In this document: one piece after another, positions 17,964-26,796 of the stretch
How the letters are laid out: each line of letters starts with the position of its first letter
Position numbering within the stretch: the stretch's first letter is position 1
Assembly (NCBI RefSeq): GCF_000721495.1
Contig: NZ_JOHY01000009.1
Span: 148,652-212,651, forward strand
Origin: Streptomyces sp. NRRL F-5123
GTDB taxonomy: Bacteria > Actinomycetota > Actinomycetes > Streptomycetales > Streptomycetaceae
Length of the DNA: 64,000 nucleotides
Direction: 5' to 3'
Program-made: the position numbers and the translations under genes
The notes under the pieces: generated by a model
What the model saw: only the letters and a program-made list of their open reading frames with translations
Database searches by the model: none
Told to the model about the DNA's origin: nothing

Positions 17964-18436
17964 CCGGCCTTTCCGGTACGGGCGGCGGCGAGGCGGACTG
18001 CGTCGAGGATCTTCTCGTAGCCCGTGCAGCGGCACAGGTTGCCCGACAGCGCCTCGCGGATGTCGGCGTCGGACGGCGAGGGGTTGCGCTCCAGCAGCTC
18101 GTCGGCGGTGATCAGCAGGCCCGGCGTGCAGAAGCCGCACTGCACGGCCCCGGCGTCGACGAACGCCTGCTGCACCGGGGCGAGTTCGCCTTCCGGTCCG
18201 GCCAGTCCCTCGACCGTGTCGACCCGGCGGCCCTCGGCCTGCCCCGCCGCGACCAGGCAGGAGCACACCGGGACGCCGTCCAGGCGGACCGTGCACGAGC
18301 CGCACTCGCCCTGCTCGCAGGCGTTCTTGGCGCCCGGCAGGCCGAGCCGCTCGCGCAGCACGTACAGCAGGCTCTCGCCCTCCCAGACGTCGTCGGCCTG
18401 CCGTCGCCGGCCGTTGACGGTGAACGTCACGCGCAT
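17960..18436 (-). CDS. Xanthine dehydrogenase 2Fe-2S subunit
   Basis: A 158-aa small subunit that transfers electrons from the Mo site to FAD. The plant-ferredoxin-type cluster ligands are in CEQGECGSCTVRLDG plus a following VCSC. The second cluster ligands are CGFCTPG and CRCTGYEKI. Its start overlaps the end of the FAD subunit gene by 10 bases, and its stop overlaps the start of the large subunit, so the three subunits are tightly coupled. Confidence 0.92.
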   Translation of the reverse strand: MRVTFTVNGRRRQADDVWEGESLLYVLRERLGLPGAKNACEQGECGSCTVRLDGVPVCSCLVAAGQAEGRRVDTVEGLAGPEGELAPVQQAFVDAGAVQCGFCTPGLLITADELLERNPSPSDADIREALSGNLCRCTGYEKILDAVRLAAARTGKAG

Positions 18437-19314
18437 GTCCGGTCCCCCCTCTCGTCGCGGTACTGCCGCCAGGTCCACTCCAGGGTGCGCCGGGCCAGCA
18501 CGCCCAGCGCGTGCCTGCGGTACGCCGCGGTGCCGCGCACGTCGTCGATCGGGCTCGCGGCGGCGGCCACCAGGACGGCGAACTCCCGTGCCGCGGACGG
18601 CGGTACGGGCCGGCCGCTGTCCCACAGCCCCTCCTCGTCGAGCACCGCGGTCAGGAACTCCTCGGCGGTGCGGGCGCGGACGGGGGTCGGCGCGGCCGAG
18701 CCGATGCCGGTGCGGACGGTGCGGGCGTCCGGGTGCAGCGCGATGCCGAAGGCGCACACCGCGATCACCATCGCGTTGCGCGTGCCGACCTTGGAGAACT
18801 GCTGCGGGCCGGTCGCCTTCGCCACGTGCACGGCGCGGATCAGCTCGTCGGGCGCGAGCGCGTTGCGCTTCACACCGGTGTAGAAGTCGTCGATGGGGAT
18901 CATCCGGCTCCCCCGCACCGACTCCGCCTCGACCTGCGCGCCCGCCGCGAGCAGCGCCGGGTGGGCGTCACCGGCGGGTGAGGCGGTGCCCAGGTTGCCG
19001 CCGACGCCGCCGCGGTTGCGGATCTGCGGCGAGGCGACCGTACGGCTCGCGAGCGCCAGGCCCGGCAGCTCGTCCGCCAGGTGGTCGATGACCTGGGCGT
19101 ACGGGACGGTGGCGCCGAGCCGTACGTCCGTCCCGCCGCTCTCCCACCGGGCCAGCTCGCCGATCCGGCTGAGATCCAGCAGCTGCCGGGGCTTGCGGTG
19201 CTCGTAGGTGATCTCGACCATGACGTCGGTGCCGCCCGCCAGCGGCACGGCCTCGGGGTGCGCGGCCTTGGCGGCGAGCGCCTCCTGCCAGGTGGCAGGG
19301 CGCAGGAAGTCCAT
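18427..19314 (-). CDS. Xanthine dehydrogenase FAD-binding subunit
   Basis: A 295-aa FAD subunit. The FAD-binding PLAGGTDVMVE is at residues 24-34 and the diphosphate-contacting TVASPQIRNRGGVGGNLGTA is near 100-120; a CO dehydrogenase flavoprotein C-terminal domain follows. The ATG at 19314 begins MDFLRPATWQEAL, the standard family N-terminus. It is the first gene of the operon and is transcribed away from the PucR gene, so the intergenic 19315-19598 holds both promoters. Confidence 0.9.
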   Translation of the reverse strand: MDFLRPATWQEALAAKAAHPEAVPLAGGTDVMVEITYEHRKPRQLLDLSRIGELARWESGGTDVRLGATVPYAQVIDHLADELPGLALASRTVASPQIRNRGGVGGNLGTASPAGDAHPALLAAGAQVEAESVRGSRMIPIDDFYTGVKRNALAPDELIRAVHVAKATGPQQFSKVGTRNAMVIAVCAFGIALHPDARTVRTGIGSAAPTPVRARTAEEFLTAVLDEEGLWDSGRPVPPSAAREFAVLVAAAASPIDDVRGTAAYRRHALGVLARRTLEWTWRQYRDERGDRTCA

Positions 19315-19493
19315 GCGGTGCCTCGTCTCCGGGGTTGGCGTCTTCGGGTGGGCGGGCGGCTCTTCCTGTCCTGTTACACGCTGCGTACGCCCAGTACACG
19401 GCGAGTGGGCCGTCCGGGTGCAGTCACCGAAACCATGAAGCGCTTGGCTGGCCACGCCTGCGGTCTTGTAGATTCCTCTGAAAGAGACCGTGC

Positions 19494-19511
19494 GGAAACC
19501 TCACGGTTTCC
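19494..19511. promoter_or_regulatory. Inverted repeat in the xdh-pucR divergent promoter region
   Basis: GGAAACC-TCAC-GGTTTCC is a perfect 7-bp dyad lying 88 bases before the PucR start and 180 bases before the xdh start. It is the clearest operator candidate between the two divergent transcripts. Whether PucR binds it is inferred from position alone. Confidence 0.45.
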
Positions 19512-19598
19512 CACCGGCCACACCGGGCGCCGACCAGCCGGCTCGCGCCCGCGGCGGCACGGCACCGGGACCACGCACGACAGGACAGGGCGACCACG

Positions 19599-21251
19599 AT
19601 GCGGCTGCGCGCGCTCCTCGACACCGGAACCCTCGGCCTGCGGCTGCTGGGCGGCGAGGCCGAACTGGACCGCACCGTCCGCGGCGTGATGACCACGGAC
19701 CTGCGCGACCCCAGCCGCTACCTCAGCGGCGGCGAGCTGGTGCTCACCGGGCTGACCTGGCGGCACACGCCCGCCGACAGCGAGGCGTTCGTCCGGCTGC
19801 TGGCCGCCGCCGGGGTCGCCGCGCTCGCGGTCGGCGAGGCCGAGCTGCGCGCCGTCCCCGACGACCTGGTCGAGGCGTGCGCCCGGCACCGGCTGCCGCT
19901 GTTCGCCGTCGACGAGCGGGTGGCGTTCGCGACCATCACCGAGTACGTGGCCCGGCAGGTCTCCGGCGAGCGGGCCGGCGACCTCGCGGCCGTCGTCGAG
20001 CGGCACCGCCGGCTGATGTCGTCGGGCCCCGCGGGCGGCGGCCCGGACGCCGTGCTCGACCTGCTCGGCAGCGACCTGGACCTGCGGGCGTGGGTGCTGT
20101 CGGCCACCGGGCGGGAGATCGCCGGCCCCGGCCGCCCCCTGCCCCCGCAGCTGGGCGCCGAACTCGCCGGGGCCCAGCAGGCCGCGGCCCGCACCGGCCG
20201 CCGCGGGCCCTACCGGATCGCGGTGCAGGGCCGTACGTACTCGCTCTTCCCGGTGAGCGGCGCCGCCGCCGGGACCGACCCGCGGGCCCGGGTGCTCACC
20301 GACTGGTTCCTGGCCGTCGAGGCCGACGCGGGCGACTGGCCGGACGAGCGGCTCGACCTGCTGCGCGGCGTCACCCAGCTGATCGCCGTGGAGCGCGACC
20401 GGCGCGACGCCGCCCGGGCCGTCGCACGGCGGCTGGCCGGCGAGATCTTCGACCTGGTCGCGGGCGGCGGCGCCCCCGCCGAGACCGGCGCCCGGCTGCG
20501 CGCCGCCGCCCCCGTCCTCGCGCCCGGCGCCGAGGGCGCGACGTACTGGCAGATCGTCGTCGCCGCGGTGGACTGGCCCGGCGGCGGACCCGCGGCAGGA
20601 CCGGCCGCGCAGGCGCTGCTCGAAGAGGTGCTGGCCGGCCCCGCCGCCGACGGGCCCGGGCGCGTCGCCGTCGCCCACGCCGAGGGCCAGGCCATGGCGC
20701 TCCTCCCGCTCGCCGGCGCCGCGCACGCACCCGGCGAGCCGGGCGGCCCGCACGACCCGCTCACCGCCGACTCCCTGCACGCCCTGCTGCGCGGCCCGCT
20801 CGCCCGCGGCCTCGGCGACGAGGGCCGGCTCACCGCCGGCGTCAGCGCCGCCGTCTCCTCCCCCGAGGGCCTGCGCGGCGCCCTGGAGGAGGCCCGGCAC
20901 GCCCGCCGGGTCGCCGCCGCCCGCCCCGGCACCGTCTCGGTCGCCGGGCACGAGGAACTCGCCTCGCACGTCCTGCTGCTGCCCTTCGTCCCCGACGACG
21001 TCCGCCGCGCCTTCACCGCCCGCCTCCTCGACCCGCTGCGCGCCTACGACCGGCGGCACCGCTCCGACCTCATCACCACCCTGGAGGCCTTCCTCGACTG
21101 CGACGGCTCCTGGACCCGCTGCGCCACCCGGCTGCACCTGCACGTCAACACGCTGCGGTACCGCATCACCCGTATCGAGCAGCTGACGGGCCGTGACCTG
21201 TCCCGCCTCGAAGACAAACTGGACTTCTTCCTGGCGCTGCGGATGAGCTAG
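19599..21251 (+). CDS. PucR-family transcriptional regulator
   Basis: A 550-aa regulator. Residues 1-120 form the PucR N-terminal domain (MTTDLRDPSRYLSGGELVLTGLTW). A central GGDEF-like fold domain follows, and residues 485-545 hold the C-terminal helix-turn-helix (ALLDPL-like RLLDPLRAYD, FLDCDGSWTRCATRLHLHVNTLRYRI). PucR proteins activate purine-degradation genes. Its divergent position next to a xanthine dehydrogenase operon strongly suggests that it controls that operon. The start is the ATG at 19599. Confidence 0.88.
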   Translation: MRLRALLDTGTLGLRLLGGEAELDRTVRGVMTTDLRDPSRYLSGGELVLTGLTWRHTPADSEAFVRLLAAAGVAALAVGEAELRAVPDDLVEACARHRLPLFAVDERVAFATITEYVARQVSGERAGDLAAVVERHRRLMSSGPAGGGPDAVLDLLGSDLDLRAWVLSATGREIAGPGRPLPPQLGAELAGAQQAAARTGRRGPYRIAVQGRTYSLFPVSGAAAGTDPRARVLTDWFLAVEADAGDWPDERLDLLRGVTQLIAVERDRRDAARAVARRLAGEIFDLVAGGGAPAETGARLRAAAPVLAPGAEGATYWQIVVAAVDWPGGGPAAGPAAQALLEEVLAGPAADGPGRVAVAHAEGQAMALLPLAGAAHAPGEPGGPHDPLTADSLHALLRGPLARGLGDEGRLTAGVSAAVSSPEGLRGALEEARHARRVAAARPGTVSVAGHEELASHVLLLPFVPDDVRRAFTARLLDPLRAYDRRHRSDLITTLEAFLDCDGSWTRCATRLHLHVNTLRYRITRIEQLTGRDLSRLEDKLDFFLALRMS

Positions 21252-21458
21252 TGATCCCGTTCACAAGATGTGATCTCCGACCCCTTGGCGGAAGCCCCCG
21301 CCGCGTGCTGAACTTCGGCAACCGGCAGGCACGCGGACAACTGCCGGACACATGAACCCGATACCGCACCGCGGGGGGTCGGCGCGGACGTCCAGTTCCC
21401 TGCACTGCTGCACGGCACGCACAACTCGCACTGGCTCGACGACGCGCTTGGGGGAGAA

Positions 21459-22205
21459 GTGGCGGAAACCGCCCTGTCGGAATCTGTGGTCGGAACACCT
21501 GACGTCTGGCGGCTGCGCGCCCGCGGATGCTGGGCGGAAGCCGCGGCGCTGCTCGCACCGCACTGCGCCGACGACCCGGGAGCCGCACGCCAGCGGGCGG
21601 AGATCCTCATCGAGGGCTGCTTCTACCACCTCGACGGCTGGGCCGAGGCCGAGGACGCGCTGCGCGTCGCCGAGGCGATGGCCGGCACCGACGAGGAACG
21701 CGGCGCAGCCGCCTCCGAACGCGGCTACCTCGCCTACGGCGCGACCCTCCACCACGTACGCGACCGCGCCGACGAGGCCCGCTCCGCCTTCGGGCGCAGC
21801 GCCGCACTCCTCTCCCCCAGCTCCCCCGGGCGCCCGCTGCTCGACTTCCGCCGCGGGCTCGTCGCCGAGCACATCGCCGCCAACCCCGCCGCCGCCCGCG
21901 CCGCCTACCGCCGCGCCCACGCCGGCGCGGTGGCCCACGGCAACACCTTCCTGACCTCCTTCACCTGGCGCCACCTCGCCGGCCTCGCCGCGGCGGACGG
22001 CGACATCGCCGAGGCCCGCCACGGCTTCGCCGAATCCCTCCGCCTCCGGGTGGCCCTCGGCCACCTCGTCGGCACGGCCCCCGCGCTCCTCTCCCTCGCC
22101 GAGGTCTCCCCCGACGACGAGGCCGCCCCCCTGCGCGCCGAAGCGACCCGCCTCTTCACCCTCCTCGGCGCCATCCCGACCTGGCTGGCCCCGTCACTGC
22201 GCTGA
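21459..22205 (+). CDS. TPR-like helical repeat protein, function unknown
   Basis: A 248-aa soluble, alpha-helical protein rich in Ala/Arg/Leu. It resembles tetratricopeptide repeats throughout (AEAEDALRVAEAMAGTDEE, AARAAYRRAHAGAVAHGN, DIAEARHGFAESLRLRVALG). TPR domains mediate protein contacts; no catalytic or membrane segment is visible. The GTG at 21459 follows GGGGGAGA. It is transcribed from its own promoter after pucR, and nothing around it fixes a role. Confidence 0.7.
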   Translation: MAETALSESVVGTPDVWRLRARGCWAEAAALLAPHCADDPGAARQRAEILIEGCFYHLDGWAEAEDALRVAEAMAGTDEERGAAASERGYLAYGATLHHVRDRADEARSAFGRSAALLSPSSPGRPLLDFRRGLVAEHIAANPAAARAAYRRAHAGAVAHGNTFLTSFTWRHLAGLAAADGDIAEARHGFAESLRLRVALGHLVGTAPALLSLAEVSPDDEAAPLRAEATRLFTLLGAIPTWLAPSLR

Positions 22206-22295
22206 GCTCTCCCGCTCTCCCGCTCTCCCGCTTTCCCGGCGGGACGCACCGGGCTTCCACATACGGTGACTTGCGCGACCGCCCGCCGGTGGGGG

Positions 22296-22490
22296 CTTGT
22301 CGCGCAGTTCTCCCCCAGGGCTTCGCCTGGGAGGTACCCCCACGCGCCCCTGAAACGCTCGCCCCCGCCAGCAAGCCTGCCCCGCAAGGGGAAGCGCCCG
22401 CAGAGGCTCGCACATACCGCGCAGGGCAACGAACCAGGGGCGCGTGGGGGTGCCTCCCGGGCGAAGCCCTGGGGGAGAACTGCGCGCACA
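22296..22490. repeat. Long inverted repeat element D with nested palindrome
   Basis: Two roughly 50-bp arms (22297-22350 and 22436-22490) are inverted copies separated by about 85 bp. Each arm has the core AACTGCGCG...CGCGCCCCTGG split by a palindromic insert (CCCAGGGCTTCGCCTGGG in one arm). The same core without the insert occurs at 26688-26720. This noncoding element fills most of the space between the TPR-like gene and the end of the epimerase gene. Confidence 0.75.
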
Positions 22491-22532
22491 GCCACCCACG
22501 GGCGGGCGGGTCCGGTTCGTACCGCGTTGGGG

Positions 22533-22626
22533 CTCACGGTGTGTAGGAGGCCAGCGTGCCCGGCGCCCGGGAGTGGTACATGGCGTGGCTGGCCCGCGGA
22601 CTCACGGTGTGTAGGAGGCCAGCGTG
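22533..22626. repeat. 26-bp direct duplication of the epimerase 3' end
   Basis: A 26-bp sequence starting CTCACGGTGTGTAGGAGGCC occurs at 22533-22558 and again at 22601-22626, 68 bp apart. The second copy contains the stop codon and last codons (LASYTP-stop) of the epimerase gene. The first repeats them downstream in noncoding DNA. Confidence 0.85.
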
Positions 22627-23501
22627 CGGGTGGGGGTCCAGCCCTGGGCCTGCGCGCGGGAGGTGTCGAGGACGAGTCCGCGGGCGAGCTGGTCGACCGC
22701 GTAGCGGGTGAGGGCCGGTTCGCGGCCGGGCCGCGCGCGGGCCAGCGCCTCGGCCCCCCGCGCGGCGGCGCGGGCCAAGGGCACGGGCACGTGCCGCACC
22801 CTCGCCCGTACGCCGTGGGCCGAGAGCACGCACCCCACCGCCGCGTCCCGCCCGTACGCCGCCGCGTCGGCGATGTTGTACGCGCCCGGCGCCCACCCGT
22901 CCGCGGCCAGGCACGCCTCCGCGAGGTTCTCCACCGCCGTGAGGCTCATCCGCACGTCACCGCCCGGCAGCAGCAGCACTCCCCCGCGCACCCGCGCGAG
23001 CAGCCGCGGCACGAGGTGCGGGTCCCCGGCGCCGTAGACGGCCCGGGGGCGCAGCACGACCGCGCCCGCCGCGAGGGCCAGCGCCTCGCCCGCCGCCTTC
23101 GTGCGGCCGTACGCGTTGAGCTGGTCGCGTACGGGATGGCCCTCCCCGACGGGGACGCCCGGACGCACGACGGGCGCGTAGACGCTCGCGCTGCTCACCC
23201 ACACCACGGGCCGCCCGGCGGCGGCCCGTAGCAGCCGCGCGGTGCCGGCCACGTTGACCGCGTGCATCACGGCCTCCGCCGCCGAGCCCGGCACGGGGTC
23301 GCCGACGGCGGCTGCGCAGTGGACGACGACGTCCGCCCCGCCCAGGTCCGGCACCTCGCGCGCCGCGTCCCACGGCACGTGCCGCCCGACGGGTCCGGGC
23401 CGGCGCCCCACGCACAGCACCCGTGCGCCCCGCGCCGCCGCCTCGGCCGCGACGTACGCCCCGCAGAAGCCGCTCGCGCCGGTCACGGCGACGGTGGTCA
23501 C
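22602..23501 (-). CDS. NAD-dependent epimerase/3-beta-HSD-type reductase (OleD-like)
   Basis: A 299-aa extended short-chain dehydrogenase. The nucleotide-binding TGASGFCGAYVA starts near residue 7, and the active-site pair is Y131-x3-K135 in AYGRTKAAGE with the preceding WVSSASVY serine. Its GTG start overlaps the P450 stop by four bases (GTGA). Epimerase-family enzymes include sugar epimerases and 2-alkyl-3-ketoalkanoate reductases such as OleD. The presence of a KAS III and an AMP-ligase in the same operon favours an OleD-like reduction of a beta-keto acid, but sequence alone does not settle it. The extreme 3' end is duplicated downstream. Confidence 0.8.
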   Translation of the reverse strand: MTTVAVTGASGFCGAYVAAEAAARGARVLCVGRRPGPVGRHVPWDAAREVPDLGGADVVVHCAAAVGDPVPGSAAEAVMHAVNVAGTARLLRAAAGRPVVWVSSASVYAPVVRPGVPVGEGHPVRDQLNAYGRTKAAGEALALAAGAVVLRPRAVYGAGDPHLVPRLLARVRGGVLLLPGGDVRMSLTAVENLAEACLAADGWAPGAYNIADAAAYGRDAAVGCVLSAHGVRARVRHVPVPLARAAARGAEALARARPGREPALTRYAVDQLARGLVLDTSRAQAQGWTPTRTLASYTP

Positions 23502-24580
23502 CGCCCCGACCTCACCACGAGCGTCCGCCACCCGGGCAGCGCCGCCCGCCGGTCCACCCGCGCCCGTACGACGGCGGGACGGTACGGCGCGAGCGCGGCG
23601 AGCACGTCGTCGAGCTGCGCACGCGCCAGCCGCGCCCCCGGGCACGCGTGGCTCCCGGCGCCGAACACCAGCTGCGCCACCGCGGGCGGCGCCGGGTCGC
23701 GCACGTCCGGCGGCAACCGGTGGGCGAGCACTGCGTGCCGCGCGACGAGCACGAGGCGGTCCCCGCGGCGCACCGGGCAGCCGCCCAGCTCCGCGTCCCC
23801 GGCGGCCACCCGCGGCAGCACCGGCGAGGGGGCGGTCGCCCGCAGCAGCTCGCTCACGAGCGCGGCCCGCGTTCGGGCCGCCTCCGCGTACGCCCACCAC
23901 CCCGCCTCCGCACACCACGCCGCGGCGCGCGGCACCGCGGCGACCGTCGTGTTCACCCCGGCCACCGCGAGCACGGCGGGCACCCCGCCCGCCCCTTCCG
24001 GGCCCAGCAGCGACGCGAGCCGGGCCGCCGCCTCCGCCGCCCTTCTTCCCGCGAACGGCTTGCGCGGGCCCGGCAGTTCGGCCCGCACGGCCGCCGCGGC
24101 CGCCACGCCCGCCGCCTCCGCCACGGCCTCCGGCGGCGCCACCACCCCGAGCAGCGCGCACACCGTCGCGCCCGCCATCTCGCGGGCCAGCGGCACGAGA
24201 TCCACCTCCTGCCCCGCGGCGAGCGGCGCGAGGCGCCGGTCCAGGACCGCACGCCACACCGGCCGCAGCCGCTCCACCCCCGCAGCCCCGAGACCCTCCG
24301 CGACCGCGCGCCGGCTGCCCCGGTGCTCACCGCCCTCCTCGTCGAACAGCCCCCCGCCGGCGCCCAGTTCCCGCACCGCCCCGCCCGTCGTGCCGGCCGC
24401 GGCACGATCCAGCGGCACCCGCGTCAGCGCCTCCTTGTACGCCTGCGCACCGTTCACGACCACGGTCCGCCCCACCCTCACCACGTCCCTCCCCCGGGCC
24501 GCCCCGAGCACCGCGAACAACACGGGATGAGCCCTCCCGTACACCCGCCGGTCCCGCCGCCGAGCGGCCCTTTCCCCCAT
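23498..24580 (-). CDS. Cytochrome P450
   Basis: A 360-aa heme monooxygenase. The heme-thiolate loop FGAGSHACPGARLAR places the ligand at C313, and the oxygen-activating I-helix has AGVNTTVAAV. The length is short for the family (about 400), mostly because of a compact N-terminal region; no membrane anchor is seen. The Arg-rich start MGERAARRRDRR follows a GGGAAAGG ribosome site. It is coupled to the epimerase gene and lies in the KAS III/ligase operon, so it probably hydroxylates or oxidises the lipid product. Confidence 0.88.
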   Translation of the reverse strand: MGERAARRRDRRVYGRAHPVLFAVLGAARGRDVVRVGRTVVVNGAQAYKEALTRVPLDRAAAGTTGGAVRELGAGGGLFDEEGGEHRGSRRAVAEGLGAAGVERLRPVWRAVLDRRLAPLAAGQEVDLVPLAREMAGATVCALLGVVAPPEAVAEAAGVAAAAAVRAELPGPRKPFAGRRAAEAAARLASLLGPEGAGGVPAVLAVAGVNTTVAAVPRAAAWCAEAGWWAYAEAARTRAALVSELLRATAPSPVLPRVAAGDAELGGCPVRRGDRLVLVARHAVLAHRLPPDVRDPAPPAVAQLVFGAGSHACPGARLARAQLDDVLAALAPYRPAVVRARVDRRAALPGWRTLVVRSGR

Positions 24581-24604
24581 GACCTTTCCCTCCCTCTTCC
24601 GGTA

Positions 24605-24990
24605 TGCCTGCGGTGTGAGCCGCTGCCGTGCCCGCGCCCGGCTCGCGGCGCCTCCGGCGGGGGGGTTCCCACCCCCGCCACCCGTGCGGCTCGGACGTCG
24701 GTTCTCTTCCCCCTGTGGGGCGCATTCGCCGTCGGGGGCGAGCCGCAGTCCCCGTCTTTCCTCACCCCCACCGGGCGGAACGCCGCCACTCCGGCCGGAG
24801 GGGGACGATCCGGGGGTGCCCCCGCAGGAATGCGCTTCCCAGTCCGGCACCACCACCGGAAGAGGGTGAACGCGCATTCCGAGGAGGTACCCCCGGAGTG
24901 GCCCCCGACCCACCCACAGGTGGCACCGGCAGACGGCCAAGCACCCGCACGGGCGGGCGGGCACCCCCACGCGAAGCCATGGGGGCGGGC
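24605..24990. repeat. Dispersed intergenic repeat, copy B, with inserted hairpin element
   Basis: The reverse complement of the repeat at 10040-10300. Relative to that copy it is interrupted at the CCACTCCGG site by about 100 bp (24795-24897). The insert is an imperfect long hairpin: GGGGTGCCCCCGCAGGAATG pairs with the inverted block CGCATTCCGAGGAGGTACCC. It occupies the 420 bases between the AMP-ligase and P450 genes and codes for nothing recognisable. A further small palindrome (24958-24990) lies at its end. Confidence 0.75.
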
Positions 24991-25000
24991 AAAAACAAGC

Positions 25001-26467
25001 TCACCCGCGAAGCCGCTCCGCGGCCATCCGCGCCGCCGCCGCCCGATCCGGCTTGCGCGACCGCCCGCCCAGCGGAATATCCGCAAGGACCACCGCATCC
25101 GGCCGCGCCGTCCCCATCCGAGCGAGCGGCCCCGCCAGAGCCGCCCGTACCTGCCCCGCGTCCGCCCCGGCGACGGGCTGGACGACGGCCACCAACCGCT
25201 CGTCGCCGTCCCCCGCCGGGACACCCACGAGCAGCGCCAGCTCCACACCGGCCACGTGCAGCGAGGGCTCGTACAGCCCCGGGTAGATGTTCTCGGCGCC
25301 CCGCAGCACCATGTCCTTCACCCGCCCTTCCAGGACGAGCCGCCCACCGCCCGTCCGCCCTCGGTCGCCGGTGGCGACCCACTCCTCCGGGGCCTCCCCC
25401 AGGTAGCGGTCCCGCGCGCCCGGACCGGCCAGCAGCAGTTGCCCGGCGTCGTCCGTGCGGGCGCGCACGCCGGGCAGCGGGGCGCCGACGAGATCGCCGG
25501 GGCCCCCGTACGCGGCCTTCTCCGCCTGCTCGACCGCGGCAGCCGGGAAGAGCTCGGTGAGCGCGTAGACGCCCCACGCCTCGTCGGCGCCCGCCCGCCG
25601 GACGCGGGTGAGGAGGTCGGCGCTCGCCGGGGCGGAGCCCGTCCACACCCGGCCGGTGAAGGCGGCGCCCTCCGCCAGCGCCCGCCGCAGCTGAGGGGGC
25701 GTCAAGTAGGTGGCCTGCGGGGCGAGTCGGCGCAGTTGCCGGGCGAGGGCGCGCGGTGAGCGGGCGGGCAGGGCGACGGGCGCGCCGGAGGCGAGGGAGG
25801 GGACGAGGACGAAGAAGGTCCCGCCGAGCACGGGCCGGTCCGCGGCGGGGCGGACGAGTTCGGCGACGGTACGCATGCCCGCGGCGAGCGAGGCCCGGGT
25901 GTGGACCACGGCGCGCGGCCGCGACGCCGTACCGGAGGTGAAGACGATCGCGGCGTCCCCGTCGCCCTCCACCGGCCGCGGCAGGACACCCGAGCGCACC
26001 CCGGCGTCCAGCGCGGGCGCGCAGCCCGGCAAGCGCGGCCCCACCGTGGCGACGGGCCCCAGCTCGGCCAGGTCCGGCAGCGCCAGATGCGCCCGCCGCG
26101 CGAGCGGGCGCGCCCAACCGGCGACCGCCTGTGCGGTGGCGTCGGCGAGCACGACCTCGGGCCGCGCGAGCGCCAGCCGCGCCCGCAGCACATCGGGCCC
26201 GGCGCCGGGATCCAGCACCGCCCCCCGCGCCCCGAGCCGGTGCACGGCCAGCAGCACGGCCAACGCCCGCGGACCCGGCCGCACGGCCACCCCCACCGTC
26301 CCGCCCGCCCCGATCCCCCGCGCGTGCAGCGCCGCGGCGTACCGTTCCGCCAGATCGGCCAACTCCCCGCGGGTGACGGCAGTCCGCACGCCCCCGTTCC
26401 ACCCGGCCCGCAACACAGCAGGCCTCTGCGGCGCCTTGCGCAACCCCCGCGCGAGTTCGTCCAGCAC
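25001..26467 (-). CDS. AMP-dependent acyl ligase / OleC-like synthetase
   Basis: A 488-aa member of the ANL adenylating family. Motifs in order: the ATP-binding loop IVFTSGTASRPRAVVHT near 170, YALTELF (A5 equivalent), GDRGRTGGGRLVLEGRVKDM (A7/A8 with D-R-K) and a C-terminal GGRSRKPDR holding the expected lysine. It could activate a fatty acid, or act like OleC, which turns a beta-hydroxy acid into a beta-lactone. The operon context of a KAS III and an epimerase-type reductase is what points to OleC. The GTG start at 26467 follows AGGGGGA. Repeats flank it on both sides. Confidence 0.8.
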   Translation of the reverse strand: MLDELARGLRKAPQRPAVLRAGWNGGVRTAVTRGELADLAERYAAALHARGIGAGGTVGVAVRPGPRALAVLLAVHRLGARGAVLDPGAGPDVLRARLALARPEVVLADATAQAVAGWARPLARRAHLALPDLAELGPVATVGPRLPGCAPALDAGVRSGVLPRPVEGDGDAAIVFTSGTASRPRAVVHTRASLAAGMRTVAELVRPAADRPVLGGTFFVLVPSLASGAPVALPARSPRALARQLRRLAPQATYLTPPQLRRALAEGAAFTGRVWTGSAPASADLLTRVRRAGADEAWGVYALTELFPAAAVEQAEKAAYGGPGDLVGAPLPGVRARTDDAGQLLLAGPGARDRYLGEAPEEWVATGDRGRTGGGRLVLEGRVKDMVLRGAENIYPGLYEPSLHVAGVELALLVGVPAGDGDERLVAVVQPVAGADAGQVRAALAGPLARMGTARPDAVVLADIPLGGRSRKPDRAAAARMAAERLRG

Positions 26468-26536
26468 GATCCAGTTCCCCCTATGACGAAGCCGAGTTCG
26501 AACATCACCCCCACCGACGGAACAGCCGCTCCTACG

Positions 26537-26720
26537 CCCGGAGGGGGACGGTGCGGGGTGCCCCCGCAGGAATGCGCCGGTAGTGCCTCACCAACTCGAC
26601 AAGAGGGCGAAGGCGCGTTCCGAGGAGGTGCCCCGTGGCGGCACCCGCCCCCACCCACCGGGCGGAAAGCGCGATGCCCCGCCGGGTGACAACCAGGGGC
26701 GCGAGGAACTGCGCGCTCAA
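26537..26720. repeat. Dispersed repeat copy C in the gap between glycosyltransferase and ligase genes
   Basis: Positions 26539-26637 match the inner hairpin element of copy B (GGAGGGGGACGGTGCGGGGT, CCCCCGCAGGAATGCGC, then CGTTCCGAGGAGGTGCCCC). Positions 26688-26720 carry AACCAGGGGCGCGAGGAACT, the uninterrupted form of the arms of element D. The 329-base gap contains no gene. In an oleABCD order this is where the oleB hydrolase could have stood. Confidence 0.7.
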
Positions 26721-26796
26721 CCCCCACCCACAGGAAGGTCGCACGACAAACCGCACCACCCACCCCGTAGCGCAACCGCAACCGCGCAACCGCACC

